This document shows positions 26,901 to 27,920 of a stretch of 64,000 nucleotides of DNA, piece by piece (position 1 is the stretch's first letter; each line of letters opens with the position of its first letter). The notes beneath the pieces are model-generated. The model was not told the origin of the DNA. It worked only from the letters and a program-made list of their open reading frames with translations, and searched no databases. The stretch comes from Apostichopus japonicus. Lineage: Eukaryota; Echinodermata; Holothuroidea; Aspidochirotida; Stichopodidae. A program made the translations under genes and the position numbers. The stretch covers positions 30,717,960-30,781,959 of the forward strand of contig NC_092563.1 in the NCBI RefSeq assembly GCF_037975245.1, in the 5' to 3' direction.

Positions 26901-27920
26901 CCCAGTACATCTTATTACCTGCCATGTGCACACACATCAGTTTGCATGCAGTGTATCATATTATAAAGTAGATAACAACTTGATGGTGAAATAAGGAGAT
27001 TGTGTGTGTTTGTGTTATAGTCAGTATGAAAAGATGATTAAGACTGATGGAATAACTATCAGTGATTGCAAGTTTGTAAACAGACTGCATAAATACTTGT
27101 TTGGTTTATAAATGTCTGTTTTGTCATTGACCTTGACTTGACCTCTCTGTGGCAGGGTCATGTAGTGAGGATTGACCCCAGGCATATCCTCTCTTGGAAT
27201 GATAAGATGTCTGCCTGCACAGCTGGCATCTTGCCTGACATAGAACGAAAATTGAAAAAAGAAATTAGCCAACCATAACATATTTCCGTCACTACTCTTA
27301 ACAGGAAATCTCATAGTTACTTCACTGCATGAATTATCTAGTTATAAGATATTTATTCCTCATTATGTATCATCACTGTTTATACTTATAGCTCTATTGC
27401 ATACATATTTTCAATCACATCAGAATATTATCTTTCTTCTGGAGGGCAATGGATAAAACATCCTTGTTTTTACCATCATTTCAAACAAGTGCTTTACCTT
27501 TACCATTTCTGGGAAACAATGAGGTCCATATAATATTGTAAACTAATACCATTCCTGGTGATATTGTTGTAGACTAAGTGAATAGATTACATTTCTGGGT
27601 ACCTTAAATTTCTTTTGACAGTCAGGTAAGATTGCACTGCGCCAGATTGTGAAGAATATATTGCAAAATACAGTTTTTGAAAGATCGGAGAGTTGTGCAG
27701 ATGAGAGTGGATAACATCATGAAACTGGAAAGGCACCCAAAGATTACCTCATATTGTACTTATACCATATGGTACTTATACCATATGGTACTCATACCAT
27801 AGCAGCATGAACCCAGTCAGAATTTGTTTAAACAGCAATTACATATGTTCCTCACCTGCAGAACCCAAACGATTTTATAAAATGACAAAGTGGCCTGGTA
27901 GAGTGTCGTTCTTCCCGATA
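537..27920 (-). CDS. TDRD12: TDRD12-like Tudor-domain protein, 3' half, 20 exons (5' and 3' ends outside window)
   Basis: Twenty exons on the minus strand join through 19 introns whose phases all match, giving about 684 codons without a stop. Order: CCCH-type finger (27,920-27,132), conserved helix and Tudor block (19,737-16,078), charged linker (15,900-14,311), another extended Tudor domain (6,703-4,514), ARM-like helices (4,073-537). The assignment rests on the run finger, helix, VKFVDEG, QAVEIICCG, LGNTLWLDP, which follows the C-terminal half of vertebrate TDRD12 in order and spacing as I know it. Family knowledge: TDRD12 acts in nuage with PIWI proteins in secondary piRNA biogenesis. The N-terminal Tudor and helicase exons are not here. 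Human TDRD12 ends soon after the LGNT block, so the third Tudor and ARM-like exons are an extension or a fusion; a separate downstream gene is unlikely because the phases run on. Identity about 0.85; exact boundaries are by eye. Confidence 0.82.
951..1011 (-). CDS. TDRD12: TDRD12 exon w19: armadillo-type repeat
   Basis: A 61-nt exon, acceptor CTATTTATAG, donor CAA/GTGAGT. The split Ser codon joins w18. It encodes NALLVVEEGCIPSLCMTLQQ, very close to the ARM repeat H2-H3 pattern 'A..VVE.G.IP.LV.LL'. This exon gives the best support for the ARM call. Confidence 0.68.
1012..1440. other. Intronic sequence, C-rich on the plus strand
   Basis: Between exons w19 and w18. The plus strand from about 1,100 to 1,350 is rich in CCT/CAC (a purine-rich minus strand). 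No exon or element is recognised. Confidence 0.5.
1441..2547. repeat. Minisatellite, 30-bp period made of two 15-bp halves, about 37 copies
   Basis: The repeated motif is around GAGTATTACTCCTGAGGGG and TATCAACTCT, with variants ATCATCACT and TATCACTCCT. Because 30 is a multiple of 3, frames on both strands stay open and read as decapeptide repeats (minus PSGVILRVDT, plus ITPEGLSTLS). I read these as by-products. The array ends about 8-10 nt inside the intron, at the donor of exon w18. Confidence 0.93.
2548..2694 (-). CDS. TDRD12: TDRD12 exon w18: ARM-like repeat
   Basis: A 147-nt exon (1 nt, 48 codons, 2 nt), acceptor ACTCTCAG, donor AG/GTAAGA. It encodes LSHDIITCLCRLLNHHEAIA and SRVMVTEGLLTVVNTEW: alternating helices with the Leu/Gly spacing of armadillo repeats. 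The 30-bp minisatellite starts within about 10 nt of its donor. Confidence 0.68.
2695..3555. other. Intron between w18 and w17, nothing recognised
   Basis: AT-rich, with short open frames on the plus strand only. No repeat or transposon ends seen. Confidence 0.5.
3556..3617 (-). CDS. TDRD12: TDRD12 exon w17: ARM-like region
   Basis: A 62-nt exon, acceptor TTTGGGCAG, donor GT/GTGAGT, phase 0 to 2. It encodes DVKAPSLLCQELYQQIQETR. Its phase matches both neighbours. Short, so weaker alone than in context. Confidence 0.55.
3975..4073 (-). CDS. TDRD12: TDRD12 exon w16: start of helical ARM-like region
   Basis: A 99-nt exon (33 codons, phase 0 at both ends), acceptor CATTTGACTCAG, donor CAG/GTAGCC. 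It encodes LKELRNEASTLRMAIAKQCQ and QILLSQ, amphipathic helices. An upstream acceptor at 4,116 would add 14 codons in frame and cannot be excluded. Identification rests on phase and codon texture, not on a known motif. Confidence 0.6.
4420..4490 (-). repeat. In-frame degenerate copy of the tail of exon w15
   Basis: About 60 nt beyond the w15 donor, the intron repeats the exon's 3' segment: SQVLAKEGK in the exon and SHVLAKEGN in the intron, and TTATGCAGA occurs in both. Eyeballed identity is near 80 percent over some 50 nt. The copy is in the same reading frame, and the frame stays open through the donor to a stop near 4,352. It could be a small tandem duplication or a retained-intron alternative 3' end. 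It has no good donor of its own. Confidence 0.5.
4514..4666 (-). CDS. TDRD12: TDRD12 exon w15: end of additional Tudor domain
   Basis: A 153-nt exon (51 codons, phase 0 at both ends), acceptor CCATGTAG, donor AAG/GTAAGT. It encodes a DEENTDEVGCDRR loop, YNVELFLFIEGRKVALSQVL and AKEGKVVLC, the closing 'Y.V.L.......SI...L...G.A' strands and helix. A degenerate copy of its 3' part lies in the next intron (see 4,420-4,490). Confidence 0.85.
5164..5301 (-). CDS. TDRD12: TDRD12 exon w14: post-Tudor strand and helix
   Basis: A 138-nt exon (46 codons, phase 0 at both ends), donor CAT/GTGAGT. It encodes MPFAAIDCTMNHVTPQDGG after LLE, the 'LPFQAI.C.L..V.P' strand of extended Tudor domains, then WSPDVADELWSMCNEG, the expected W...A...F helix. 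Confidence 0.88.
5534..5654 (-). CDS. TDRD12: TDRD12 exon w13: additional Tudor domain core
   Basis: A 121-nt exon, donor GAA/GTAAGC. It encodes WYRGKVAELG, VVFLDHGDQESVP and LRPMPRYLLE: the full Tudor 'WYRA.V......V.F.D.G....V....LR.......' core. The usual DYG is DHG. The acceptor CAG follows a run of 13 C (13 G on the plus strand), an odd pyrimidine tract. Confidence 0.92.
5771..5893 (-). CDS. TDRD12: TDRD12 exon w12: additional Tudor domain, helix and first strand
   Basis: A 123-nt exon, acceptor CTTTTTCAG, donor AG/GTATTA. It encodes an acidic helix (LENLMTEINKDEML) and WAVGDLCLAKFQSDD, the canonical 'W..GDLC.AKF..D..WYR' Tudor opening. The Arg codon is split with w13. Confidence 0.88.
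5894..6586. other. Intron between w12 and w11, nothing recognised
   Basis: Plain AT-rich sequence with a short C-rich stretch near 6,310-6,330. No element ends or exons seen. Confidence 0.5.
6587..6703 (-). CDS. TDRD12: TDRD12 exon w11: start of additional extended Tudor domain
   Basis: A 117-nt exon (1 nt, 38 codons, 2 nt), acceptor CTTGTAG, donor CA/GTAAGT. The split Glu codon joins w10 across a 7.6-kb intron. It encodes IGKSRQVYLSAAGSPHQFSV, the 'V.VS...SP..F.VQ' strand pair that opens extended Tudor modules, and then a VENSDQLENLM helix start. Confidence 0.8.
6704..7141. other. Intron w10-w11, unremarkable part
   Basis: AT-rich intronic DNA leading to two stray copies of the 41-bp minisatellite. 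Nothing recognised. Confidence 0.5.
7142..7229. repeat. Two outlying copies of the 41-bp minisatellite
   Basis: Two copies of the unit containing AACATGTAATTCAGGGT and TTCATTGGAGGTAGGTT, the same unit and strand as the large array at 11,989. They are followed at once by a (TA)n tract. Confidence 0.85.
7230..7271. repeat. (TA)n microsatellite
   Basis: About 40 nt of alternating TA joined to the minisatellite copies on its left. Confidence 0.95.
7583..7681. repeat. (TA)n / (ACAT)n microsatellite, hAT insertion target
   Basis: Alternating TA with GTATA and ACATATAC variants. The hAT element at 7,682 inserted here, duplicating ATACATAT. Confidence 0.92.
7682..8745. mobile_element. Non-autonomous hAT-type DNA transposon, 1,064 bp
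   Basis: Ends are TAGTGTTTGCACGGG on the left and the inverted TAGCGTTTATAGGGG on the right, with GGGTACCC-rich subterminal repeats at both ends. It is flanked by exact 8-bp copies ATACATAT at 7,674-7,681 and 8,746-8,753, the hAT target-duplication length. No transposase frame. The host site is an ACAT/TA repeat, so part of the duplication match could be chance. Internally a 166-bp unit is tandemly repeated. Confidence 0.85.
7712..8156. repeat. Tandem 166-bp unit inside the hAT element, two copies plus a partial third
   Basis: GGTACCCGCCCGACGCG recurs at 7,712 and 7,878. The block through TTGACTTAGTGTGTTGTTAGG and AACAGCAATAAC is repeated, and a third part copy lies around 8,089-8,156. Confidence 0.85.
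8774..8839. repeat. (TA)n(GA)n compound microsatellite
   Basis: TATATA run then about 15 GA units, ending directly at a hammerhead-like motif. Confidence 0.93.
8840..8885 (+). ncRNA. Degenerate hammerhead-like core, possible Penelope-like element relic
   Basis: CTGATGA at 8,844-8,850 is followed by a short CGC/GCG hairpin (8,852-8,862) and GATC where the core needs GAAA, then CTCTGAGTAACAAC. It resembles the hammerhead motifs of Penelope-like retroelements with two core bases lost. No protein domain lies nearby, so this is a weak call. Confidence 0.35.
8886..10330. other. Intronic sequence, nothing recognised
   Basis: About 1.4 kb without coding frames or clear repeats on either strand. It may be decayed transposon DNA between the hammerhead-like motif and the Penelope-like remnant, but I cannot show it. 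Confidence 0.4.
10331..10460. repeat. (TA)n microsatellites
   Basis: Two TA-rich tracts, at about 10,333-10,364 and 10,423-10,457. Confidence 0.9.
10570..11140 (-). mobile_element. Penelope-like retroelement remnant, GIY-YIG endonuclease end plus 3' UTR
   Basis: The minus strand encodes, from about 11,135 to 10,762, KNVIYLIYCNICSLQYVGE followed by MIQHRSAIKTKK and VANHFNLPNYSIENL. This is the Cys-containing GIY-YIG domain at the C-terminus of Penelope-like proteins (I-Y-L-I-x-C, QYVGE, R, H...N). Upstream frames to about 11,530 are broken and not clearly related. The 3' UTR holds a hammerhead-like core at 10,576-10,603. No reverse transcriptase domain is visible, so it is a 5'-truncated, dead copy. 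Confidence 0.78.
10576..10603 (-). ncRNA. Hammerhead ribozyme-like core of the Penelope-like element
   Basis: On the minus strand CTGAAGA, one A, then GAGC-loop-GCTC (a perfect 4-bp stem II) and GAAAA: the CUGANGA / stem II / GAAA core with conserved bases intact. Stems I and III are not obvious by eye. Penelope-like elements are known to carry such motifs. Confidence 0.55.
11141..11525. other. Probable decayed transposon sequence
   Basis: The minus strand has an open piece around 11,330-11,530 (LDSPTKELSQHLLNRQYFWG) that reads like protein but which I cannot place. It may be an upstream part of the Penelope-like copy after frameshifts. Confidence 0.35.
11526..11647. repeat. (TA)n-rich microsatellite block
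   Basis: TA runs interrupted by CAACTGCCATACATATATGGC, which gives short inverted copies of TGCCATATAT. Confidence 0.9.
11688..11755 (-). repeat. tRNA-like SINE head
   Basis: The minus strand carries an A-box TAGCCTAGTGGTTAGG, an anticodon-like hairpin CCGC-ATATCAA-GCGG with T before the triplet ATC, and a B-box-like GGGTTTGAGGT in tRNA spacing. The B-box is imperfect (GGTTTGA for GGTTCGA) and there is no clean acceptor stem, so a SINE or tRNA pseudogene fits better than a working tRNA. A TA-rich tail lies on its 3' side. Confidence 0.55.
11936..11988. repeat. (TA)n(TG)n microsatellite
   Basis: A TA run followed by about eight TG units, joined directly to the 41-bp minisatellite. Confidence 0.93.
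11989..14217. repeat. 41-bp minisatellite, about 54 copies
   Basis: The unit contains TTCATTGGAGGTAGGTTC, TAACATGTAA and then either TTCAGGGTATGTG, CTCAGGGTATGYR or TTAGGGGAATGTG. Copies differ in these few variant positions, and blocks of variants recur: the order of units from about 13,011 is repeated from about 13,626, 615 bp (15 units) later. It lies in the w10-w11 intron, 93 nt after the w10 donor. Confidence 0.95.
14311..14399 (-). CDS. TDRD12: TDRD12 exon w10: charged linker
   Basis: An 89-nt exon, acceptor CCATGGCAG, donor GA/GTAAGT, phase 0 to 2. It encodes HLEKIKELCSGKIDLDTDEH then a Lys/Gln/Glu-rich tail. No domain is recognised; charged and probably helical. It lies 93 nt from the end of the 41-bp minisatellite, which sits just downstream of its donor. 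Confidence 0.75.
14545..14569 (-). ncRNA. Degenerate hammerhead-like motif, left inverted terminal copy
   Basis: On the minus strand CTGGAGA, then an ATCC-TGCTA-GGAT stem II and AAAAA in place of GAAA. It has the same design as the right copy with more changes (GGATA, ATGTC). Confidence 0.45.
15592..15619 (+). ncRNA. Degenerate hammerhead-like motif, right terminal copy
   Basis: CTGAAGA, then GATCC-TGCTA-GGATC (5-bp stem II) and AAAAC where GAAAC is expected. The first core G, the position known as G12 and needed for catalysis, is replaced by A, so cleavage is unlikely. Confidence 0.5.
15817..15900 (-). CDS. TDRD12: TDRD12 exon w9: coiled-coil-like linker
   Basis: An 84-nt exon, phase 0 at both ends, acceptor GACAGTAG, donor AAG/GTACAT. 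It encodes SQMTRLQEQLQANQKL and a short tail: amphipathic, Gln/Leu-rich, probably helical. It corresponds to the 'IEQLKKL' helix that ends mammalian TDRD12, after which this gene continues. Confidence 0.75.
16078..16207 (-). CDS. TDRD12: TDRD12 exon w8: LGNTLWLDP strand, end of conserved block
   Basis: A 130-nt exon (1 nt plus 43 codons). The acceptor is TTTGCAG at 16,208; using the later TAG would put a stop in frame, so the upstream AG is chosen. It encodes LGNTLWLDPVVQRIKVPDLK then a stretch ending in VPNPT, aligned with LGNTVWIDPMV...NPEH near the C-terminus of vertebrate TDRD12. The donor GTGATT is non-optimal. Confidence 0.85.
16208..16848. other. Intron w7-w8, nothing recognised
   Basis: AT-rich intronic DNA without visible repeats or coding frames. 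Confidence 0.5.
16849..16910 (-). CDS. TDRD12: TDRD12 exon w7: Tudor module helix
   Basis: A 62-nt exon, acceptor CTAATACAG, donor AG/GTAAAT, phase 0 to 2. It encodes ANLAIHNMIHGEELEGKIVM, equal to the TDRD12 helix '..IH..I.G....KV.L' ahead of the LGNT strand. Confidence 0.82.
16911..17754. other. Intron w6-w7, nothing recognised
   Basis: AT-rich, with short near-duplicate bits (ATTTTGCAATGAAACCATA-like and CAAGGATTT at 17,000-17,090; TTCTAACAATCAATGT twice at 17,606-17,642) and a small TA run at 17,035-17,050. No element identified. Confidence 0.5.
17755..17817 (-). CDS. TDRD12: TDRD12 exon w6: post-Tudor strand
   Basis: A 63-nt exon (21 codons, phase 0 at both ends), acceptor TTTTTTCAG, donor CAG/GTAACA. 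It encodes QAVEIICCGAMPPDKENQW after the join, matching the 'QAVEF.VC.VKP.D.E..W' strand of TDRD12. Small but strongly conserved in pattern. Confidence 0.82.
18105..18497. mobile_element. hAT-type MITE, 393 bp, with exact 8-bp target duplication
   Basis: Terminal inverted repeats CAGGGTTGTCCAACC and GGTTGGACAACCCTG, with GGGCCACAT and GGGCCGG-rich subterminal sequence. Flanked by exact GTGTACAT at 18,097-18,104 and 18,498-18,505. The CAGGG termini and 8-bp duplication define the hAT superfamily; there is no coding capacity. It lies in the intron between w5 and w6. Confidence 0.93.
18608..18697 (-). CDS. TDRD12: TDRD12 exon w5: Tudor core strand
   Basis: A 90-nt exon, phase 0 at both ends, acceptor TTCTTTAG, donor CAG/GTAGGA. 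It encodes VKFVDEGKRDTIPSYNLLAL followed by PKAFKNIPYQ. The VxFxDEG strand is the Tudor 'F.D.G' signature in the specific DEG form of TDRD12, where most Tudor domains have DYG. The missing aromatic suggests weak or no methyl-arginine binding, as expected for this TDRD12 domain (inference). Confidence 0.85.
19082..19229 (-). CDS. TDRD12: TDRD12 exon w4: Tudor module, first strands
   Basis: A 148-nt exon, acceptor GAATACAG, donor CTG/GTGAGG. The split Trp codon joins w3. It encodes QPVFGKLYATRDNKKSIHRV, the usual 'G.L.A....D..W.RA' start of a Tudor barrel with the Trp replaced by Ile/His, then an acidic NDDDDGE loop and a hydrophobic strand. The acidic loop is longer than usual for the family. 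Confidence 0.82.
19230..19600. other. Intron w3-w4, nothing recognised
   Basis: AT-rich intronic sequence with no repeat or frame that I can support. Confidence 0.5.
19601..19737 (-). CDS. TDRD12: TDRD12 exon w3: helix before conserved Tudor
   Basis: A 137-nt exon, acceptor CATGACAG, donor TG/GTAGGT, phase 0 to 2. It encodes ILVMHVIDAISFFARIMRY, matching the helix with FxARI/FGRI that opens the extended Tudor module (staphylococcal-nuclease-like part) in TDRD12, then a low-complexity link to QLNVQLSLW. Confidence 0.82.
19738..20034. other. Intron w2-w3, left flank of the DIRS element
   Basis: AT-rich host DNA up to the DIRS terminus at 20,035. Nothing else recognised. Confidence 0.5.
20074..20196. 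repeat. DIRS left inverted terminal repeat
   Basis: 123 nt beginning GCTTACCTGTCTCGCC and ending CCATCCTTCTCAT; its reverse complement is at 26,703-26,825 and appears essentially identical by eye. Outside it, 20,035-20,073 is the left tip, unique apart from its complement in the internal region. Confidence 0.92.
20571..20660. repeat. 10-bp tandem repeat in DIRS non-coding end
   Basis: Nine copies of GTTACTACNN, the last two degenerate, between the left terminal repeat and the internal complementary region. Confidence 0.9.
20853..20950. repeat. DIRS internal complementary region
   Basis: 20,853-20,904 is the reverse complement of the left tip (20,035-20,086), and 20,905-20,950 is the reverse complement of the right end (26,796-26,841), joined without a gap. 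In the DIRS model this region templates circle closure of the cDNA. It overlaps the last codons of the recombinase frame. Confidence 0.93.
20943..22262 (-). CDS. DIRS tyrosine recombinase
   Basis: 439 codons if read from the first ATG. The N-terminal ~90 residues are Pro-rich and may really belong to the overlapping frame; the SAM-like core-binding part is about 95-200 (TYDSRLRKFGEWC, STIKNYRSAI). The catalytic domain holds the first Arg in LASARRRS (244-246), HDIR (His365, Arg368), Trp391 in AAAWRT and the nucleophile Tyr401 in TCYLSD, so the R-H-R-H/W-Y set is present. Family knowledge: it integrates a circular cDNA intermediate by site-specific recombination instead of a DDE integrase. The start overlaps the RT frame by 427 nt. 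The stop lies inside the internal complementary region. Confidence 0.92.
   Translation of the reverse strand: MEQSGSLRLPAALHDRPGPEKDPPLQRKSHTDSPLLAPQTMVRGAPTTSNGHPSDPTGHAPSAVPKTGDPHPPRHQRATTSCVEVVRTSLRQRGFSEAAAAIAADARRATTVATYDSRLRKFGEWCHNRQVLPSETSLAQVVDFLHSLFEEGKQVSTIKNYRSAITVIHRGFADGSTPGSNRDISQLIRGMANRRPRIRRLAPSWSLSAALQTLTKPPYEPMASASLASLTKKTLFLIALASARRRSCLHAPSTKQNHIRFENHGVRMVPDPAFLAKNQVLSFLPGDIFIPEIKSLSSIAEDKLWCPVRALKWYLNKTQHLRGTTTTLFILPRAPYSAASKDTISRWLAEIIRPFTTGTITPRAHDIRGVAASTALFAGVPVEDILKAAAWRTPTTFVTCYLSDSLQAETEFCSAVMRGPAGIRSHPSGLPPSGSATRC
21836..23926 (-). CDS. DIRS reverse transcriptase / RNase H / methyltransferase-like polyprotein
   Basis: 696 codons. The RT spans about residues 75-270 with QKRDGSWRPILNLKPLN, SVDLQDAYLHIPIHP, SLPFGLSTAPRVF and the active site YLDD at 217-220. 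RNase H is about 380-495, with Asp384 (TDAS), Glu416 (SLEML), Asp441 (FTDSTT) and HIAGKLNVMADALSR. The last part (about 520-640), with PMVDLFATAENTKL and DAMPFPW, corresponds to the methyltransferase-like domain of DIRS elements. It starts 17 nt before the end of the Gag frame and overlaps the recombinase frame by 427 nt. How it is translated (reinitiation or frameshift) is not visible. All catalytic motifs seem whole. Confidence 0.94.
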   Translation of the reverse strand: MPPGPRGAHLTTATPQVGGRLSLFTQQWDILGGDKWVLETISQGYKIEFTSAPPSGEGGRPTPIPTDPVQQAALEGEVSALLAKRAIVEVSGEAGPLFRSSLFLTQKRDGSWRPILNLKPLNKNYVEPKRFRMETLNLILPLLRKGMWAASVDLQDAYLHIPIHPRHQRYLAFQYAGRRFTFRSLPFGLSTAPRVFTRVAGTAIAYLRKQGVTLYAYLDDWLTVGESKSSVAHNVQKTVQTLQELGWIINQTKSQLTPTQTIQFLGARLDLTTGIASPSEQRIEAVRAATAQIISSQESPTGTWLRALGLMSSLVDVVTLCRLRMRPLQLHLRKTANLLTLDQTAPICRSEDITPHLQWWHDTGNWDQGVPFTTSLPNTSVTTDASLTGWGAHWKNLTAWGTWSTAEMSWHINSLEMLAVKRALESFHEHLKNTVTTVFTDSTTVVAYINRQGGTHSERLCQLTWEVLMTAKDSGMTLRASHIAGKLNVMADALSRGQMDPNEWALSQKTCNRIFEIFGKPMVDLFATAENTKLQIFCSRQFHPRAHHIDAMPFPWNNLEAYAFPPLCMIGQVLRKIRHSRGRVILIAPFWPRRPWFGELLQLLMDTPAILPDTPHLLSQRRGTLIHPDIKGLQLVAWKLSGLPFDRGAFRKRLPRSRPTPGGQQPLLLTIPDYASSGNGATTDRYCHPKPLWHRW
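23910..26171 (-). CDS. DIRS Gag-like protein
   Basis: 753 codons from the first ATG; the ATG at 26,093 (Met27, MSRSQLKC) is the more likely start, giving 727. The N-terminus has a Cys cluster CVNC...CPKCRTC...CLVC (residues 34-67), probably zinc-binding. Then an Arg/Glu run, Lys-rich tracts, a long Arg-Ser-rich stretch near 230-310, an acidic part, and a conserved helical part (about 480-690: VPDEAWKTLFKCP, LPQDDTYVSRNEAGQLLLLL, DDLFAGSFQQKL) matching the Gag-like proteins of animal DIRS elements. The C-terminus is Arg-rich. Nucleocapsid-like role by analogy. Confidence 0.85.
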   Translation of the reverse strand: MLLFPLLASLSYRFVRFFFLNRGFSVMSRSQLKCVNCSMFRPGRAWDEHDLCPKCRTCTRRDPCLVCINFTPNQWLDIDTWLAGQRSKLQDKLDLLPNPSGSRTTGDRAQLGEEEEGEVLERGPVGAEEEGEKGKEREREGEREREKEREKMPPTVPATSGSVMTKGKGKDKGKAPAKRKVPKKKSGLAGTEKASQSGSQRNNPPERQVPRAPTSPTRAPSGAHSREPEAGGSLSNQSRSRSGDREPQPSRSPAGIPDRESRGRNPSRNPARRDRTRSRSRSPRRGTRRGWSPASDQSSDSSDDGYRRAKRRYRPHKQRHEEEPSWLAQLTGLLKPLLEREQQRAEAETEAGSQKAATTTTTVPEPPLEPEAVTLGEDTLDCRASVNLSGLEDNSDVPPEFDPLEEEFPGIFEEEEAPTAGGSLPPELTTRVAEIFRKHLGFEDTPEVTTKPTRVSKLTATGETSTRPKSTIPVDASCYDRFEAIADKKRWTAFPAKAERAIRVPDEAWKTLFKCPTIPQEAREKLRSEQGSSSSHIFKNPSQKKLEELLVDVDLAARSGMKFTSVLMLTVVLMRYHQQLPQDDTYVSRNEAGQLLLLLGPLVRLAFDQFARVAIRSVKARRENVISSIRWPSVEAKERMLALPSLGDDLFAGSFQQKLQEEVSRRETLAKSEFRSSERFRSRPHRLRESRPTRGGRGTSLRTPMRGTPRGRSRGTTSRPPRPWGTRGSGRSPATTRRDGDRSSTRPPFAARP
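26172..26702 (-). other. DIRS 5' non-coding region
   Basis: Between the right terminal repeat and the Gag start. It is A/G-rich and presumably contains the promoter; I see no clear core promoter element. Confidence 0.5.
26703..26825. repeat. DIRS right inverted terminal repeat
   Basis: Reverse complement of 20,074-20,196. The right tip continues to 26,841 (GAGGAGCGAAGTAAAT), which has no counterpart at the left tip but does in the internal region. Confidence 0.92.
27132..27234 (-). CDS. TDRD12: TDRD12 exon w2: second half of CCCH finger
   Basis: A 103-nt exon (1 nt plus 34 codons). The split Arg codon joins w1 to QDASCAGRHLIIPREDMPG, completing the finger with Cys and His (CAGRH). The donor is the weaker GTCAAT but falls exactly where phase 0 continues into w3. 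The intron that follows holds the DIRS element. Confidence 0.8.
27235..27855. other. Intron w1-w2
   Basis: Mostly plain AT-rich DNA. At about 27,764-27,802 a 16-bp near-palindromic unit (ACCATATGGTACTTAT) is repeated nearly three times. No exon. Confidence 0.5.
27856..27920 (-). CDS. TDRD12: TDRD12 exon w1: first half of CCCH zinc finger
   Basis: A 65-nt exon, acceptor GATCCTAG and donor CAG/GTGAGG, 21 codons plus 2 nt. It encodes STRPLCHFIKSFGFC, the start of a CCCH finger with the RPLCPYLKAFGFC-like pattern of TDRD12. It is the first exon left of the 33-kb satellite, 146 nt from its edge. Its 5' partner was not found up to 64,000. Confidence 0.8.
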